A stretch of DNA of 64,000 nt from positions 1 through 64,000 of the forward strand of contig NZ_AP022576.1 of the NCBI RefSeq assembly GCF_010730355.1, in the 5' to 3' direction. Source of the DNA: Mycobacterium florentinum. Its GTDB lineage: Bacteria > Actinomycetota > Actinomycetes > Mycobacteriales > Mycobacteriaceae. Shown here in pieces: positions 34,834-44,373 of this stretch; within the stretch, counting starts at the first letter, position 1; every line of letters starts with the position of its first letter. The notes beneath the pieces were generated by a model that saw nothing but the letters and a program-made list of their open reading frames with translations, was not told where the DNA came from and searched no databases. The position numbers and the translations under genes are program-made.

Positions 34834-36359
34834 CCGCTTTGAATGCCGCGCGCCGCACCGCCGACCTGACTGCGCTGGCCGACGGCGCGCCGTTGGACGT
34901 GCTGGTGATCGGCGGCGGCATCACCGGGGTGGGGATTGCGCTGGATGCCGCGTCGCGCGGGCTGCGCGTGGCGCTGGTGGAGAAGCGCGATCTGGCGTTC
35001 GGCACCAGCCGCTGGAGTTCCAAATTGGTCCACGGCGGGCTGCGCTACCTGGCGACCGGCAACGTGGGAATCGCCCGGCGCAGCGCTATCGAGCGCGGAA
35101 TCCTGATGACGCACAACGCCCCTCATCTCGTGCACGCGATGCCGCAATTGGTTCCGTTGCTGCCGTCGATGAGTCACCCCAAGCGCGCGCTGGTGCGCGC
35201 GGGGTTCCTCGCCGGTGATGCCCTGCGGGTGCTGGCCGGTACCTCGTCGTCGACCCTGCCGCGCTCGCGCCGGGTGTCCGCCGCGCGGGTGGTGGAGATG
35301 GCGCCGACGGTGCGCCGCGACGGCCTCGACGGTGGATTGCTGGCCTACGACGGGCAGTTGATCGACGACGCGCGCCTGGTCACCGCGGTTGCACGCACCG
35401 CGGCCCAGCACGGCGCCCGGATCCTCACCTACGTCGAGGTATCCGAGGCGACCGGCACCTCGGCGCGGTTGACCGATCGGCGCACCGGGCAGTCGTTCGA
35501 CGTGTCGGCCGCCGCGGTGATCAACGCGGCCGGGGTGTGGGCGGGGGAGATCGACGGCTCACTGCGGTTGCGGCCCAGCCGGGGCACCCACCTGGTCTTC
35601 GATGCCAGTGCGTTCGGGAATCCGACTGCGGCGCTGACGATTCCGATTCCCGGCGAGCTCAATCGTTTCGTGTTCGCGATGCCCGAACAGTTGGGCCGGG
35701 TCTACCTCGGGCTCACCGACGAGGCCGCGCCCGGTCCGATTCCCGATGTGCCGGAGCCGTCTTCGGGCGAGGTGGAGTTCCTGCTCGACACCGTGAACAC
35801 CGCGCTGGGGACCGCGCTGCGGGCCACCGATGTGATCGGTGCCTACGCCGGCCTGCGGCCGTTGATCGACACCGGGGAGGGCCGCACCGCCGACGTGTCG
35901 CGCGAGCACGCCGTCGTCGAGTCGCCGTCCGGGGTCATCAGCGTGATCGGCGGCAAGCTGACCGAATACCGCTTCATGGCCGAGGATGTGCTGGACCGTG
36001 CCGTCGCCCTGCGTGGGCTGCGGGCCTCTGATTGCCGGACCCGCAGCCTACCGCTGATCGGCGCGCCGGCCAATCCCGGGCCGGTCGCGGGTCCGACGGA
36101 TGGGCTGCCCGCGTCACTGGTGGCCCGTTACGGTGCCGAGTCGCCCTGCGTCGTCGCGAGCGCTCGTTGCGAGCGTCCGACCGAGCCGGTCGCCGAGGGT
36201 ATCGACGTGACTCGCGCGGAGTTCGAATACGCCGTCACTCACGAGTGCGCCCTCGACGTCGACGACATCCTCGATCGCCGCACCCGCATTGGCCTGGTGC
36301 CTGCCGACCGCGAGCGGGCGTCGGCCGTCGCTGCCGAATTCCTGGCGGGCGTGGGCTGA
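34830..36359 (+). CDS. glpD: FAD-dependent glycerol-3-phosphate dehydrogenase
   Basis: This 509-residue enzyme oxidises glycerol-3-phosphate to DHAP and passes electrons to quinones at the membrane. FAD site VLVIGGGITGVGIALDAASRGLRVALVEK, then FGTSRWSSKLVHGGLRYLATG (signature) and YAGLRPLIDTGEGRTADVSREHAV, with a second flavin contact VISVIGGKLTEYRFMAED. A C-terminal DAO_C domain follows. It corresponds to M. tuberculosis glpD1 (Rv2249c, from memory). Translation is coupled to the TetR gene by ATGA. Confidence 0.92.
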   Translation: MTALNAARRTADLTALADGAPLDVLVIGGGITGVGIALDAASRGLRVALVEKRDLAFGTSRWSSKLVHGGLRYLATGNVGIARRSAIERGILMTHNAPHLVHAMPQLVPLLPSMSHPKRALVRAGFLAGDALRVLAGTSSSTLPRSRRVSAARVVEMAPTVRRDGLDGGLLAYDGQLIDDARLVTAVARTAAQHGARILTYVEVSEATGTSARLTDRRTGQSFDVSAAAVINAAGVWAGEIDGSLRLRPSRGTHLVFDASAFGNPTAALTIPIPGELNRFVFAMPEQLGRVYLGLTDEAAPGPIPDVPEPSSGEVEFLLDTVNTALGTALRATDVIGAYAGLRPLIDTGEGRTADVSREHAVVESPSGVISVIGGKLTEYRFMAEDVLDRAVALRGLRASDCRTRSLPLIGAPANPGPVAGPTDGLPASLVARYGAESPCVVASARCERPTEPVAEGIDVTRAEFEYAVTHECALDVDDILDRRTRIGLVPADRERASAVAAEFLAGVG

Positions 36360-36398
36360 AGTGGGTCGGGCGATTGCGGCGACGGATACCATAGAACG

Positions 36399-36408
36399 GA
36401 ACTAGTTC
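36399..36408. promoter_or_regulatory. Palindromic operator upstream of TetR
   Basis: gaactagttc is a perfect 10-bp palindrome inside acggaactagttcgtttc, 21 bp before the TetR start at 36429. It shares the acggaacta half-site with the operator at 37103-37122, which implies autoregulation. Confidence 0.65.
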
Positions 36409-36428
36409 GTTTCGGTTAGGAGGCGCGC

Positions 36429-37061
36429 ATGGAGTTGGAACGCGGCCAGGCAGCGCCCACTTCGCGCCGGGCTCGAAGCAGAGGACGCCTCGATCGTTCG
36501 TTGGACACGGCCATCCTCGACGCGACGCTGCAGGGTGTGGCCGAAGCGGGCTATGACCGATTGAGCATGGACGATGTCGCGTCGCGCGCCGGCGTCGGGA
36601 AGGCGGCGATATATCGTCGCTGGCCGTCGAAGGCCGTGGTGGTTGCCGACGCTATCGCGCACTGGAGACGGCGACTGGGACCCGTCGAGCCGCCCAACAC
36701 CGGGAGCCTCCGCGGCGACATAGACGCGCTGATTGCCACCACACCTGACCTGGATGATGCTGATTCGCACATGATTCGGGTGGTTGTCGGGGTGGCGACG
36801 GCAGCCATGCACAACCCCATCCTGGCGGCTGCCCTGGACGACCTTGTGTTATCCACTCCGCGGCAGGTGGTCAGGGCGATACTCGACCATGCGCTGGCAC
36901 GTGGGGAGATTCCGGCGGGCCGTGACCTGAGCCTGATCCCCGACGTCGCGTTAGGCCTCAACGTACTTCGGGTGATCACGGGACGGCCGATCGACCGCGT
37001 CTATGTCCGGCGTGTGCTCGAAGACGTCATCTTGCCGCTTGCCGGCGGACCGGCGCCGTAG
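36429..37061 (+). CDS. TetR family regulator
   Basis: This 210-residue regulator has an Arg-rich start ([24 protein letters not shown]) and the HTH GYDRLSMDDVASRAGVGKAAIYRRWPSKAVVVADAI. The C-terminal domain resembles the TetR_C_16 type (GRPIDRVYVRRVLEDVILPL). The start is fixed by AGGAGG at 36418-36423. It is co-directional with an FAD monooxygenase, and near-identical half-sites lie before both genes, so it very likely represses itself and the monooxygenase. Confidence 0.9.
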   Translation: MELERGQAAPTSRRARSRGRLDRSLDTAILDATLQGVAEAGYDRLSMDDVASRAGVGKAAIYRRWPSKAVVVADAIAHWRRRLGPVEPPNTGSLRGDIDALIATTPDLDDADSHMIRVVVGVATAAMHNPILAAALDDLVLSTPRQVVRAILDHALARGEIPAGRDLSLIPDVALGLNVLRVITGRPIDRVYVRRVLEDVILPLAGGPAP

Positions 37062-37102
37062 GTATTGCGCCTTCCATCGCCGCGTGCCACATTGGAGCTT
37101 AT

Positions 37103-37122
37103 ACGGAACTATCTAGTTCCGT
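37103..37122. promoter_or_regulatory. Perfect inverted-repeat operator upstream of the FAD monooxygenase
   Basis: acggaacta (37103-37111) and tagttccgt (37114-37122) form perfect 9-bp arms with a 2-bp spacer, 13 bp before the ATG at 37135. The half-site is shared with the TetR promoter at 36399-36408, so this is a strong candidate operator for the TetR protein at 36429. Confidence 0.75.
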
Positions 37123-37134
37123 CTTAATGGGGAG

Positions 37135-38751
37135 ATGGCGATGGATGTGAAGCATGTTCCGGTGCTGATCGTCGGTGCCGGCGCCGCCGGCCTGGCCACC
37201 TCTGCGCTGCTCGCCAAACACGGTGTCGGCTCGCTACTGGTCGAAAAGCGCAGTGAGGTGTTCATTTATCCGAAAGCGCGCAACTTGAGCTTCCGCAGCC
37301 TGGAGATCCTGCGCGGGCTGGGACTGGCTGACGAGGTCCACGCGATTGCCCAGGGTGTTTCGGCCATGGTGAGCAGGCCGACGCTCAACAGTGCTGAAGA
37401 GCATCAGGCGTTCGATGTCGACGCGATCTTCTCGCCATTCAAAGATCTGAGCCCCGAGCCCGGCGGCCAATACTGTCCCCAGAGCGCGTTGGAACCGATC
37501 CTGCTCGCGCACATCCGTCGCGGCGGCAGCCAGGCGCGCTACAACACGGAGTTGGGCTCGTTCGTACCGGACGAAAACGGAGTCACTGCGGTGGTACGCG
37601 ATCGGCAGTCGGGCACAACGGAGACGGTGCGCGCCGACTATCTCGTCGCCGCCGACGGCGTGCACAGCCCGGTCCGCGACGCACTTGGCGTGACGACCTC
37701 CGGCTGCGGGGCGCTACCGATCTATGTCGTCTTCGTCTACTTCCGCGGACCGTGGCGAAAGTTCGTCTCGAAGCTCGGCGACGGCGACGGCATCCAAGTC
37801 AAAAACCCGGATGTGGAGGGCATCTTTCTCCCGGTACGCGACGACTTCGGCATGTTCATCACCACATACTTTCCCGGCCTAGGGGAGACCGCCGATCAGT
37901 TCACCGCACAGCGGTGCGCAGAGCTACTGATCAAAGGGATTGGTGAGCCCATCGATATAGAAGTCATCGACGTTGCCCCGTGGCAGCCCTATGAGCAGGT
38001 GGCTGACCAGTTCCGCAGCGGTCGAGTCTTTCTCGTCGGCGACTCTGCTCACACAATGCCTCCATTCAAGGCCGGTGGAGCAAACACCGCTGTCCAGAGT
38101 GCGCACAACCTGGCCTGGAAGCTGGCCGCCGTCCTGAACGGGTCCGCCGGCCCGGCGTTGCTGACCACCTACCACACCGAGCGATACCCGGTCGGGCGTT
38201 TCAATGCTCGTCAGTCGCTCACGGGACCATCGCTGGCCTTCCTCCGGTTGGACGACAACCGGCCGCAACTGTCGGCGGGCGAAGAGGCGCCGATGTTTCC
38301 CTTGCTGATCGGGTACCAATACCGTTCGGCCGCTGTGGTTTCCGATGATCCTGTTCCAGCGGATCCGCACGCCGTGTCACTGGTGGAGGAATTACACGGG
38401 CAACCGGGAACCCGTGTCCCGCACGCTTGGGTTGTCGACCGCGGAGAGCGGGTCTGCACCCTCGACTTGCTCGGTCCCGGCTTCACGCTGTTCACCGGAG
38501 ACGACGACGCGGCATGGTCTGACGCCGCAGCCTCCGTCTCGGCGGACTTATGCGTCCCAATCAGATTGCAGCGTATCGGAACTGAGCTCGACGTCGACGG
38601 CTTCTGGTCTGCTGCAGCGGGACTCGCGCCGGACGAAGCGTTGTTGGTGCGCCCCGACGACTTCGTGGCCTGGCGCGCCGACAAGCTTCCGGACTCGCCG
38701 AAAAATGAACTCGGCCGGGTGCTGTGTCAGGTCCTCGCCCGGACGGCATGA
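37135..38751 (+). CDS. FAD-dependent aromatic monooxygenase (PheA/TfdB-type)
   Basis: This 538-residue class A flavin monooxygenase has VLIVGAGAAGLATSALLAKHGVGSLLVEK (GxGxxG), YLVAADGVHSPVRDALG (DG motif) and GRVFLVGDSAHTMPPFKAGGANTAVQSAHNLAWKLA (GD motif). A thioredoxin-like C-terminal domain follows, as in phenol and polyketide hydroxylases. The substrate is an aromatic or polyketide-like compound, unknown here. It is preceded by a perfect TetR-type operator. Start ATG 37135 lies behind GGGGAG; ATG 37141 is an alternative. Confidence 0.88.
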   Translation: MAMDVKHVPVLIVGAGAAGLATSALLAKHGVGSLLVEKRSEVFIYPKARNLSFRSLEILRGLGLADEVHAIAQGVSAMVSRPTLNSAEEHQAFDVDAIFSPFKDLSPEPGGQYCPQSALEPILLAHIRRGGSQARYNTELGSFVPDENGVTAVVRDRQSGTTETVRADYLVAADGVHSPVRDALGVTTSGCGALPIYVVFVYFRGPWRKFVSKLGDGDGIQVKNPDVEGIFLPVRDDFGMFITTYFPGLGETADQFTAQRCAELLIKGIGEPIDIEVIDVAPWQPYEQVADQFRSGRVFLVGDSAHTMPPFKAGGANTAVQSAHNLAWKLAAVLNGSAGPALLTTYHTERYPVGRFNARQSLTGPSLAFLRLDDNRPQLSAGEEAPMFPLLIGYQYRSAAVVSDDPVPADPHAVSLVEELHGQPGTRVPHAWVVDRGERVCTLDLLGPGFTLFTGDDDAAWSDAAASVSADLCVPIRLQRIGTELDVDGFWSAAAGLAPDEALLVRPDDFVAWRADKLPDSPKNELGRVLCQVLARTA

Positions 38752-38898
38752 CCGGTAGCCGCTGATCACGATCCGGAAGGCCAGCTGCGTCAAGCGCTCT
38801 CGGCGATCCTCAGCCGCTAAAGGTGTCCGCGAGCATAACCAGGCTGCGAGTTTCAGCGCGAAATCTCGCAGTGGGTTAGGTTCGCGGGAAGGATGGGT

Positions 38899-40320
38899 TT
38901 ACAGCGGGATGTTCTTGTGGCGGCCGCGACGCGCGGGTGCCTCCGCCAGGGCCGCGGTGAGCTTGCTGCGGGTGTGCGCCGGATCGATCTTCTCGTCGAC
39001 CACGCCGATCTCGATGGCGCTGTCCACACCACCGGCGATCCGCTCGTGCTCGGCGGCCAACTCATCGTGCAGCGCTTCGCGCTCGTGGTCGGGCGCGGCG
39101 GCCAGCTTCTTCTTGTGCAGGATGCCGACCGCGGCCTTGGCGCCCATGACCGCCACTTCGGCGTCCGGCCAGGCGTACACCTTGGTCGCGTTCAGCGAGC
39201 GGGAGTTCATCGCAATGTAGGCCCCGCCGTAGGTCTTTCGGGTGACCAGCGTGACCCGCGGAACGGTTGCTTCACCGAACGCGTGCAGCAGTTTGGCGCC
39301 GCGGCGCACCACGCCGCCCCATTCCTGGTCGACACCGGGCAGGTAACCCGGCACATCGACGACCACGATCAGCGGAATCCCGAACGCGTCGCACAGCCGC
39401 ACGAAACGTGCTGCCTTCTCGGCACTTTCGGAGTTCAGGCAGCCACCCAGCCGCAGCGGGTTGTTGGCCAGCACGCCGACCGTACGGCCGGACAACCGGC
39501 CCAGGCCGACCACCATCGACGGCGCCCAGTTGGCCTGGAACTCGTCGAACGGCGTCTCGTCGTCAAGGATCGCAGTCACGATCGGGTGCACGTCGTAGGC
39601 CCGGCGTGCCGACTCCGGCAGCAACGCGTGGATGTCGGTGTCACCGGCCTCGGCCTTGGTGCGGTCGAAATGCCCTTGCTGGCAGAACAATCCGACCAAG
39701 CGACGACCGCGCTCGTAAGCATCGAGCTCGTCGTCGGCGACGATGTGGCACACACCGGACTTCTTGTGGTGGGTTTCGGGCCCACCGAGCGAGCACATGT
39801 CCACGTCCTCGCCGGTAACGCTGCGCACCACGTCCGGCCCCGTGACGAACACCCGGCTTTCCGGCGCCATCACGATGACGTCGGTCAGCGCCGGCCCGTA
39901 CGCGGCGCCGCCGGCGGCGAAGCCGACGACCACCGAGACCTGCGGGATGTAGCCGGACGCCCGAATCATCGCCTCGAACACCAAGCCCACCGCGTGCAGT
40001 GCCTTGACGCCCTCGGCCAGCCGGGCGCCACCGGAGTGCCAGATACCCACGATCGGGCTCTGCTCCTCGATGGCGGTGTCGTACGCGTTGACGATGTGCG
40101 TGCAGCCCTCGATGCCCATCGCACCGCCCATCACGGTGCCGTCCGTGCAAAAGGCAATGGTGCGAACGCCATTCACGGTTCCCGACGCCGCAAGCACGCC
40201 GGAACGGTCACGCTCGTGCAGCAGTTCGACGCTGCCGTCGTCAAAGAAGTTGCTCAGACGCAGCAACGGGTCGCGAGGGTCGAGCGATTCGCCGACCGCC
40301 TCGGGGGCCATGAGTGTCAT
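38899..40320 (-). CDS. accD6: Acetyl/propionyl-CoA carboxylase beta subunit AccD6
   Basis: This 473-residue carboxyltransferase subunit has GVRTIAFCTDGTVMGGAMGIEGCTHIV, then GARLAEGVKALHAVG, VVVGFAAGGAAYGPALTDVIVM (first oxyanion region) and DVPGYLPGVDQEWGGVVRRGAKLL, then KTYGGAYIAMNSRSL (second). It supplies malonyl-CoA for FAS-I/FAS-II. As the last gene of the minus-strand fabD-acpM-kasA-kasB-accD6 operon, its position and length match M. tuberculosis accD6 (Rv2247, from memory). Confidence 0.94.
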   Translation of the reverse strand: MTLMAPEAVGESLDPRDPLLRLSNFFDDGSVELLHERDRSGVLAASGTVNGVRTIAFCTDGTVMGGAMGIEGCTHIVNAYDTAIEEQSPIVGIWHSGGARLAEGVKALHAVGLVFEAMIRASGYIPQVSVVVGFAAGGAAYGPALTDVIVMAPESRVFVTGPDVVRSVTGEDVDMCSLGGPETHHKKSGVCHIVADDELDAYERGRRLVGLFCQQGHFDRTKAEAGDTDIHALLPESARRAYDVHPIVTAILDDETPFDEFQANWAPSMVVGLGRLSGRTVGVLANNPLRLGGCLNSESAEKAARFVRLCDAFGIPLIVVVDVPGYLPGVDQEWGGVVRRGAKLLHAFGEATVPRVTLVTRKTYGGAYIAMNSRSLNATKVYAWPDAEVAVMGAKAAVGILHKKKLAAAPDHEREALHDELAAEHERIAGGVDSAIEIGVVDEKIDPAHTRSKLTAALAEAPARRGRHKNIPL

Positions 40321-40368
40321 CGCAGATCTCCTGTTTCCGGTGAGCTCGAGGGTTCAATACCGCTGGTT

Positions 40369-41622
40369 CTAATACCGTCCAAAGGTGATCGCCACGTTGT
40401 GACCGCCGAATCCGAACGAGTTGTTAATCGCGAACCGGTAGTTACCCGGCCGCGGCTTACCCGCCACCACGTCCAAATCGATTTCTGGATCGAGGTTTAC
40501 CAAATTCAGTGTCGGCGGGATGACCTGCTCCCGCAACGCGAGGACCGTCAAGATCGATTCCAATGCGCCGACCGCGCCGACCGAGTGGCCCAGCGCCGCC
40601 TTGGGCGCGTAGACCGCGGGGTGGTTGCTGCCCAACGCGCGGTTGATGGCCTTGCCCTCGGCCAGGTCGCCGACCTGGGTGCCGGTGGCGTGGGCGTTGA
40701 CGTGGTCGATTTCGGCTGGGGTGATGCCCGCGAGCTGGATCGCCCGCGTGATCGCATGCCCGGCACGTTCGCCGTTGGGGTCCGGTGCCACCATGTGGAA
40801 CCCGTCCGACGTCACGCTGGCCCCCATGATCCGGGCCAGAATGTTGGCGCCCCGGGCCTTCGCGTGCTCCTCGGTCTCGATGACCATCAGCGCGCCGGCC
40901 TCACCGAACACAAAACCGTTGCGGTCCTTGTCGAATGGGCGACAAGCACCGGCGGGGTCGTCGTTGGTGGTCGACATCACGACGCGCATCGCGGCGAACG
41001 CCGCGATCGGCACCGCCTCGATCTGCGTCTCGACGCCACCGCAGATCGCGATGTCGGCTTCACCCAGCACGATCTGCTGCCAGGCCCGGGCGATGCCCTC
41101 GCAACCGGACGCACACGCCGAAATCGGCGTCATGACACCGGCCTTGGCTTGCCGTTCCAGCCCGACCGCCGCGGCCGCGCCGTTGGGCATGTATTTCTGC
41201 ACGCCCAACGGGGAGACCGCTTTCATGCCGCGCTCGCGCATGTCGTCGTAGCTGAAGACCAGCTCCTCGGACGAGCCGAGACCGGTACCGATCGACACCG
41301 CCAACCGGTTGGTGTCGACTTCGGGGGAACCGGCGTTCTCCCACACCCGGCGGCCCAAAATGGTGGACATTCGCTGCAGGTAACCGGTGCGACGCAGCTC
41401 GATGCGCGTGAGCTGACTGTCGAACTCCTCCACGAGATGCCCGCCAATACGAACCGGCAGGTTGTACTCCTCGATGAACGGGTCGGTGAGGGTGCGGATT
41501 CCACTCTGGCTGTCCAGCAACAACTTCCAGGTGTCTTCCACATCGGGCGCCAAGGCAGTCGTCGCGGCAATGCCGGTGACGACCACATTGGGGAAGGCTT
41601 TCCCCGTAACCAGCTCTGTCAT
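40369..41622 (-). CDS. kasB: Beta-ketoacyl-ACP synthase II KasB
   Basis: This 417-residue FAS-II condensing enzyme extends meromycolate to full length. Catalytic triad: [17 protein letters not shown] (Cys), [14 protein letters not shown] (His) and [13 protein letters not shown] (His), with the glycine-rich end [18 protein letters not shown]. It is distinguished from the adjacent paralogue by its [27 protein letters not shown] start and its second position in the kasA-kasB pair. Expressed from the fabD-led operon; 26 bp separate it from kasA. Confidence 0.94.
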   Translation of the reverse strand: MTELVTGKAFPNVVVTGIAATTALAPDVEDTWKLLLDSQSGIRTLTDPFIEEYNLPVRIGGHLVEEFDSQLTRIELRRTGYLQRMSTILGRRVWENAGSPEVDTNRLAVSIGTGLGSSEELVFSYDDMRERGMKAVSPLGVQKYMPNGAAAAVGLERQAKAGVMTPISACASGCEGIARAWQQIVLGEADIAICGGVETQIEAVPIAAFAAMRVVMSTTNDDPAGACRPFDKDRNGFVFGEAGALMVIETEEHAKARGANILARIMGASVTSDGFHMVAPDPNGERAGHAITRAIQLAGITPAEIDHVNAHATGTQVGDLAEGKAINRALGSNHPAVYAPKAALGHSVGAVGALESILTVLALREQVIPPTLNLVNLDPEIDLDVVAGKPRPGNYRFAINNSFGFGGHNVAITFGRY

Positions 41623-41648
41623 GGGAGTGGCGAACGTTCCTCTCGTGC

Positions 41649-42899
41649 TCAGTAACGCCCGAAGGCGAGGGCCACGTTGTGGCCGCCGAACCCGAATGAG
41701 TTATTGATCGCGTATTGGAAATCGCCGGTGCGAGGTTCGCCCGCGACGATATCCAGCGCGATCTCCGGATCGGGTGTTTCGTAGTTGAGGGTTGGCGGAA
41801 TGACGCCATCCCGCAGTGACAGCACCGTGAGCACCGACTCGAGCGCCCCGACCGCGCCGATAGAGTGCCCCAGCGCCGACTTCGGCGCATACACGGCGGC
41901 CCGCTCGCATCCGGCGACCCGGATGGCATTGGCCTCTGCGGTGTCGCCGATCGGCGTCGCCGTCCCGTGTGCGTTCACGTGGTCGATGTCCTTGGCGGAT
42001 ACGCCCGCCAGTTCCAGCGAGCGAGTCATCGCGCGACCGGCGCGCACGCCGTCCGCAGCGGGCGCCACCATGTGGAAAGCGTCCGAGGTGATACCGGCAC
42101 CCATCAGCCGGGCCAACGGCTTGGCGCCACGGGCCTTGGCGTGCTCTTCGGTCTCGATGAGCATCAGCGCACCTGCCTCGCCGAACACGAAGCCGTCGCG
42201 GTCCTTGTCGAACGGCCGCGACGCACGCTCGGGCTCGTCGTTGCGAGTCGACATGGCCCGCATCATCGAGAACGCCGCGATGGGCAGCGCCTCGATCGGT
42301 CCCTCGACACCGCCGCAGACGGCGACCTCGGCGTCACCCATGACGATCTGGCGCCACGCGTGAGCGATGGCCTCGGAGCCCGACGAACACGCCGACACCG
42401 GGGTGATGACCCCGGCCCGCGCTCCGAGCTCCAGACCGACCACGGCAGCCGCGCCGTTGGGCATGATCATCTGAACGGCGAGCGGCGACACCTTGCGGGG
42501 GCCGCCCTCGTTCATCAGGTCATAGCTCTCGACGATCCGCTCGGCGCCGCCCAGTCCGGTGCCAACGACGACGGTGAACCGGTCCGGATCGAGCTCCGGG
42601 TTCCCGGCCGACTCCCACAGCTGGCCGCTGAGATATTTAGCCAGACGCTGGACATACGACATACGCCGCAGGTCCAGTCGTCCCATGTGGTTATCGATCG
42701 GCTCCTTGAGGTGCCCACCGATCTTGACGGGCAGATCCCATTTGTCGACGAATTCGTCTTCGAGGACGCGGATGCCGCTCTCGCCGGCCAGCAAGCCCTT
42801 CCACGTGCTCTCGATGTCCGGCGCGATCGATGTCGTCGCCGCGACAGCGGTTACCACAACACTGGGGTAACCGCCGTTAGCAGTGGAAGGCTTGGTCAC
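41649..42899 (-). CDS. kasA: Beta-ketoacyl-ACP synthase I KasA
   Basis: This 416-residue essential FAS-II elongation enzyme has Cys in [17 protein letters not shown], His in [14 protein letters not shown] and [13 protein letters not shown], and the end [18 protein letters not shown]. The near-complete match to my memory of M. tuberculosis KasA ([15 protein letters not shown] start) makes the identity firm. GTG 42899 overlaps the acpM stop as GTGA, giving stoichiometric coupling of the carrier protein and its synthase. Confidence 0.95.
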   Translation of the reverse strand: MTKPSTANGGYPSVVVTAVAATTSIAPDIESTWKGLLAGESGIRVLEDEFVDKWDLPVKIGGHLKEPIDNHMGRLDLRRMSYVQRLAKYLSGQLWESAGNPELDPDRFTVVVGTGLGGAERIVESYDLMNEGGPRKVSPLAVQMIMPNGAAAVVGLELGARAGVITPVSACSSGSEAIAHAWRQIVMGDAEVAVCGGVEGPIEALPIAAFSMMRAMSTRNDEPERASRPFDKDRDGFVFGEAGALMLIETEEHAKARGAKPLARLMGAGITSDAFHMVAPAADGVRAGRAMTRSLELAGVSAKDIDHVNAHGTATPIGDTAEANAIRVAGCERAAVYAPKSALGHSIGAVGALESVLTVLSLRDGVIPPTLNYETPDPEIALDIVAGEPRTGDFQYAINNSFGFGGHNVALAFGRY

Positions 42900-43243
42900 T
42901 TGCTGTCCGCTTCCAGCCTCGCCTGGACGTTGGCAGCAGCCTCGGGGTTCTCGGCAACCAGCTTGGAGCGCAGCGCCTCGGCGGCCTCGGGGTTCTCTTC
43001 CTCGAGCTTCTGGATGTAGGAGACGACGTCACCGACGGTACGCAGACCGGCGAGGTCCTCGTCGGGGATCTTCACGCCGTACTTGTCTTCGGTCTGAACG
43101 GCGATTTCCACCATCGACAGCGAGTCGATGTCCAGGTCGTCGACGAAGGACTTCTCCGGGGTGACCTCGGAAGGCTCGATACCGGTGACCTCTTCGATGA
43201 TCTCGGCGATACCGGCGATGATTTCTTCCTGGCTAACAGACAC
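42896..43243 (-). CDS. acpM: Meromycolate extension acyl carrier protein AcpM
   Basis: This 115-residue carrier protein has the phosphopantetheine Ser in [22 protein letters not shown] and a typical three-helix ACP ([22 protein letters not shown] at the start). The mycobacterial C-terminal extension ([34 protein letters not shown]) distinguishes it from other ACPs. GTG 43243 start. It carries acyl chains between FabD, KasA/KasB and the reductases of FAS-II. Confidence 0.95.
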   Translation of the reverse strand: MSVSQEEIIAGIAEIIEEVTGIEPSEVTPEKSFVDDLDIDSLSMVEIAVQTEDKYGVKIPDEDLAGLRTVGDVVSYIQKLEEENPEAAEALRSKLVAENPEAAANVQARLEADSK

Positions 43244-43324
43244 AGCCTTGATTCCCTTCGTAATGTGTTGAGTGCAAATCGGTTTGATGTGCTCTTATGC
43301 GGTTGTACCTAGCCGCGGCTGCCG

Positions 43325-44233
43325 TTAGATGTCGGCCAGCGCGTCCAGGTCTGCGGGTGTCTTGACGGCACGTACCGTCACCCCCCGAAGCTCTCGTTTG
43401 GCGATGCCGGCGAGCGTGCCCGCGGGCGGGAACTCCACAATCGCCTTGACATCGTGCTCGGCGATCGTCGCGGTGCACAGGTCCCACCGCACCGGCTGGA
43501 TCAGCTGAGCGACCAGCGTTTCCATCGCCACCGCCGCCGTGGTGACCGGCTTTCCGTCGCGGTTGGACAGCAGCGTGGCAGTGGGCTCGGCAGTCGCGAT
43601 GGCGGCCGCCGCGGCGGCGTAGCCGTCCATAGCGGACGCCATGTACTTGGTGTGAAACGCTCCGGCCACGCCGAGCGCGCGCACCCGGGCCTTGGCCGGC
43701 GGGTCTTCGGCGAGTTTTTCCAGCGCGGTCAGCGCGCCGGCGGCGACGATCTGCCCGGCCGCGTTGCGGTTGGCGGGGAACAGGTCGAGCTGCTCGAGGC
43801 GGGCCAGGACTTCGGTTTCGTCCCCGCCCAGCACCGCGGACATGCCGGTCGGCTCGGCGGCGCACGCCTTGGCCATCTCGGCGCCACGGGTGGCGGCCAG
43901 GGCGACGGCGTCATCGGCGGCGATCACGCCGGCGATCGCGTAGGCAGCGATCTCGCCGACCGAGTGACCGGCCACGATGAAGTCTTCGCCGGCCAGCACG
44001 CTGCGCTTGGTCAGCTCCTGGTGCGCGAGCAGGGTGGCCGCGACGACCAGTGGCTGAGTGACCGCCGTGTCGGTGATCTCTTCGTTCGACGCGGTGGTGC
44101 CCAGGCGGACCAGGTCCAGGCCGCTGGCCTTGGACCACAGAGTGATCTGCTCGGTCGCCCCCGGCAATTCCAGCCACGCCGAGAGCATTCCCTCGGTCTG
44201 CGAACCCTGTCCGGGCGCGAGTAATGCAATCAC
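43325..44233 (-). CDS. fabD: Malonyl-CoA:ACP transacylase FabD
   Basis: This 302-residue enzyme loads malonate onto AcpM. It has LLAPGQGSQTEGML (GQGxQ), IVAGHSVGEIAAYAIAG (nucleophile Ser), Arg in AATRGAEMAKAC and His in GVAGAFHTKYMASAM. It is the first gene of the FAS-II operon; 81 bp separate it from acpM. The 140-bp region upstream (44234-44373) holds an inverted repeat at the place where the MabR regulator is known to bind in M. tuberculosis. Confidence 0.94.
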   Translation of the reverse strand: MIALLAPGQGSQTEGMLSAWLELPGATEQITLWSKASGLDLVRLGTTASNEEITDTAVTQPLVVAATLLAHQELTKRSVLAGEDFIVAGHSVGEIAAYAIAGVIAADDAVALAATRGAEMAKACAAEPTGMSAVLGGDETEVLARLEQLDLFPANRNAAGQIVAAGALTALEKLAEDPPAKARVRALGVAGAFHTKYMASAMDGYAAAAAAIATAEPTATLLSNRDGKPVTTAAVAMETLVAQLIQPVRWDLCTATIAEHDVKAIVEFPPAGTLAGIAKRELRGVTVRAVKTPADLDALADI

Positions 44234-44296
44234 GTGTCTAAGAGAACACTGTGGAAACGGTTTTGGCGGGTGTAACAGATTATGAACCTCGTCTTA

Positions 44297-44322
44297 GGTT
44301 TTTGTAGGTACTCCACAAAACC
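44297..44322. promoter_or_regulatory. Inverted repeat in the fabD promoter, candidate MabR operator
   Basis: ggtttttgt (44297-44305) and acaaaacc (44315-44322) make an inverted repeat with a ttttgt/acaaaa core over a 9-bp spacer, between mabR and fabD. MabR is reported to bind just upstream of fabD in M. tuberculosis; that this repeat is the site is inferred. Confidence 0.6.
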
Positions 44323-44373
44323 GCTCGACAAGCTACGTATTTGATACCGCGCCGCGATCTGTTGCCTGGATCA

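Noticed and set aside
38893..41655. 920-codon plus-strand open frame across accD6 and kasB
   Set aside because: It is antisense to two certain genes, rich in Arg/His/Gly with no domain; long open antisense frames are expected in GC-rich DNA with strong third-position bias.
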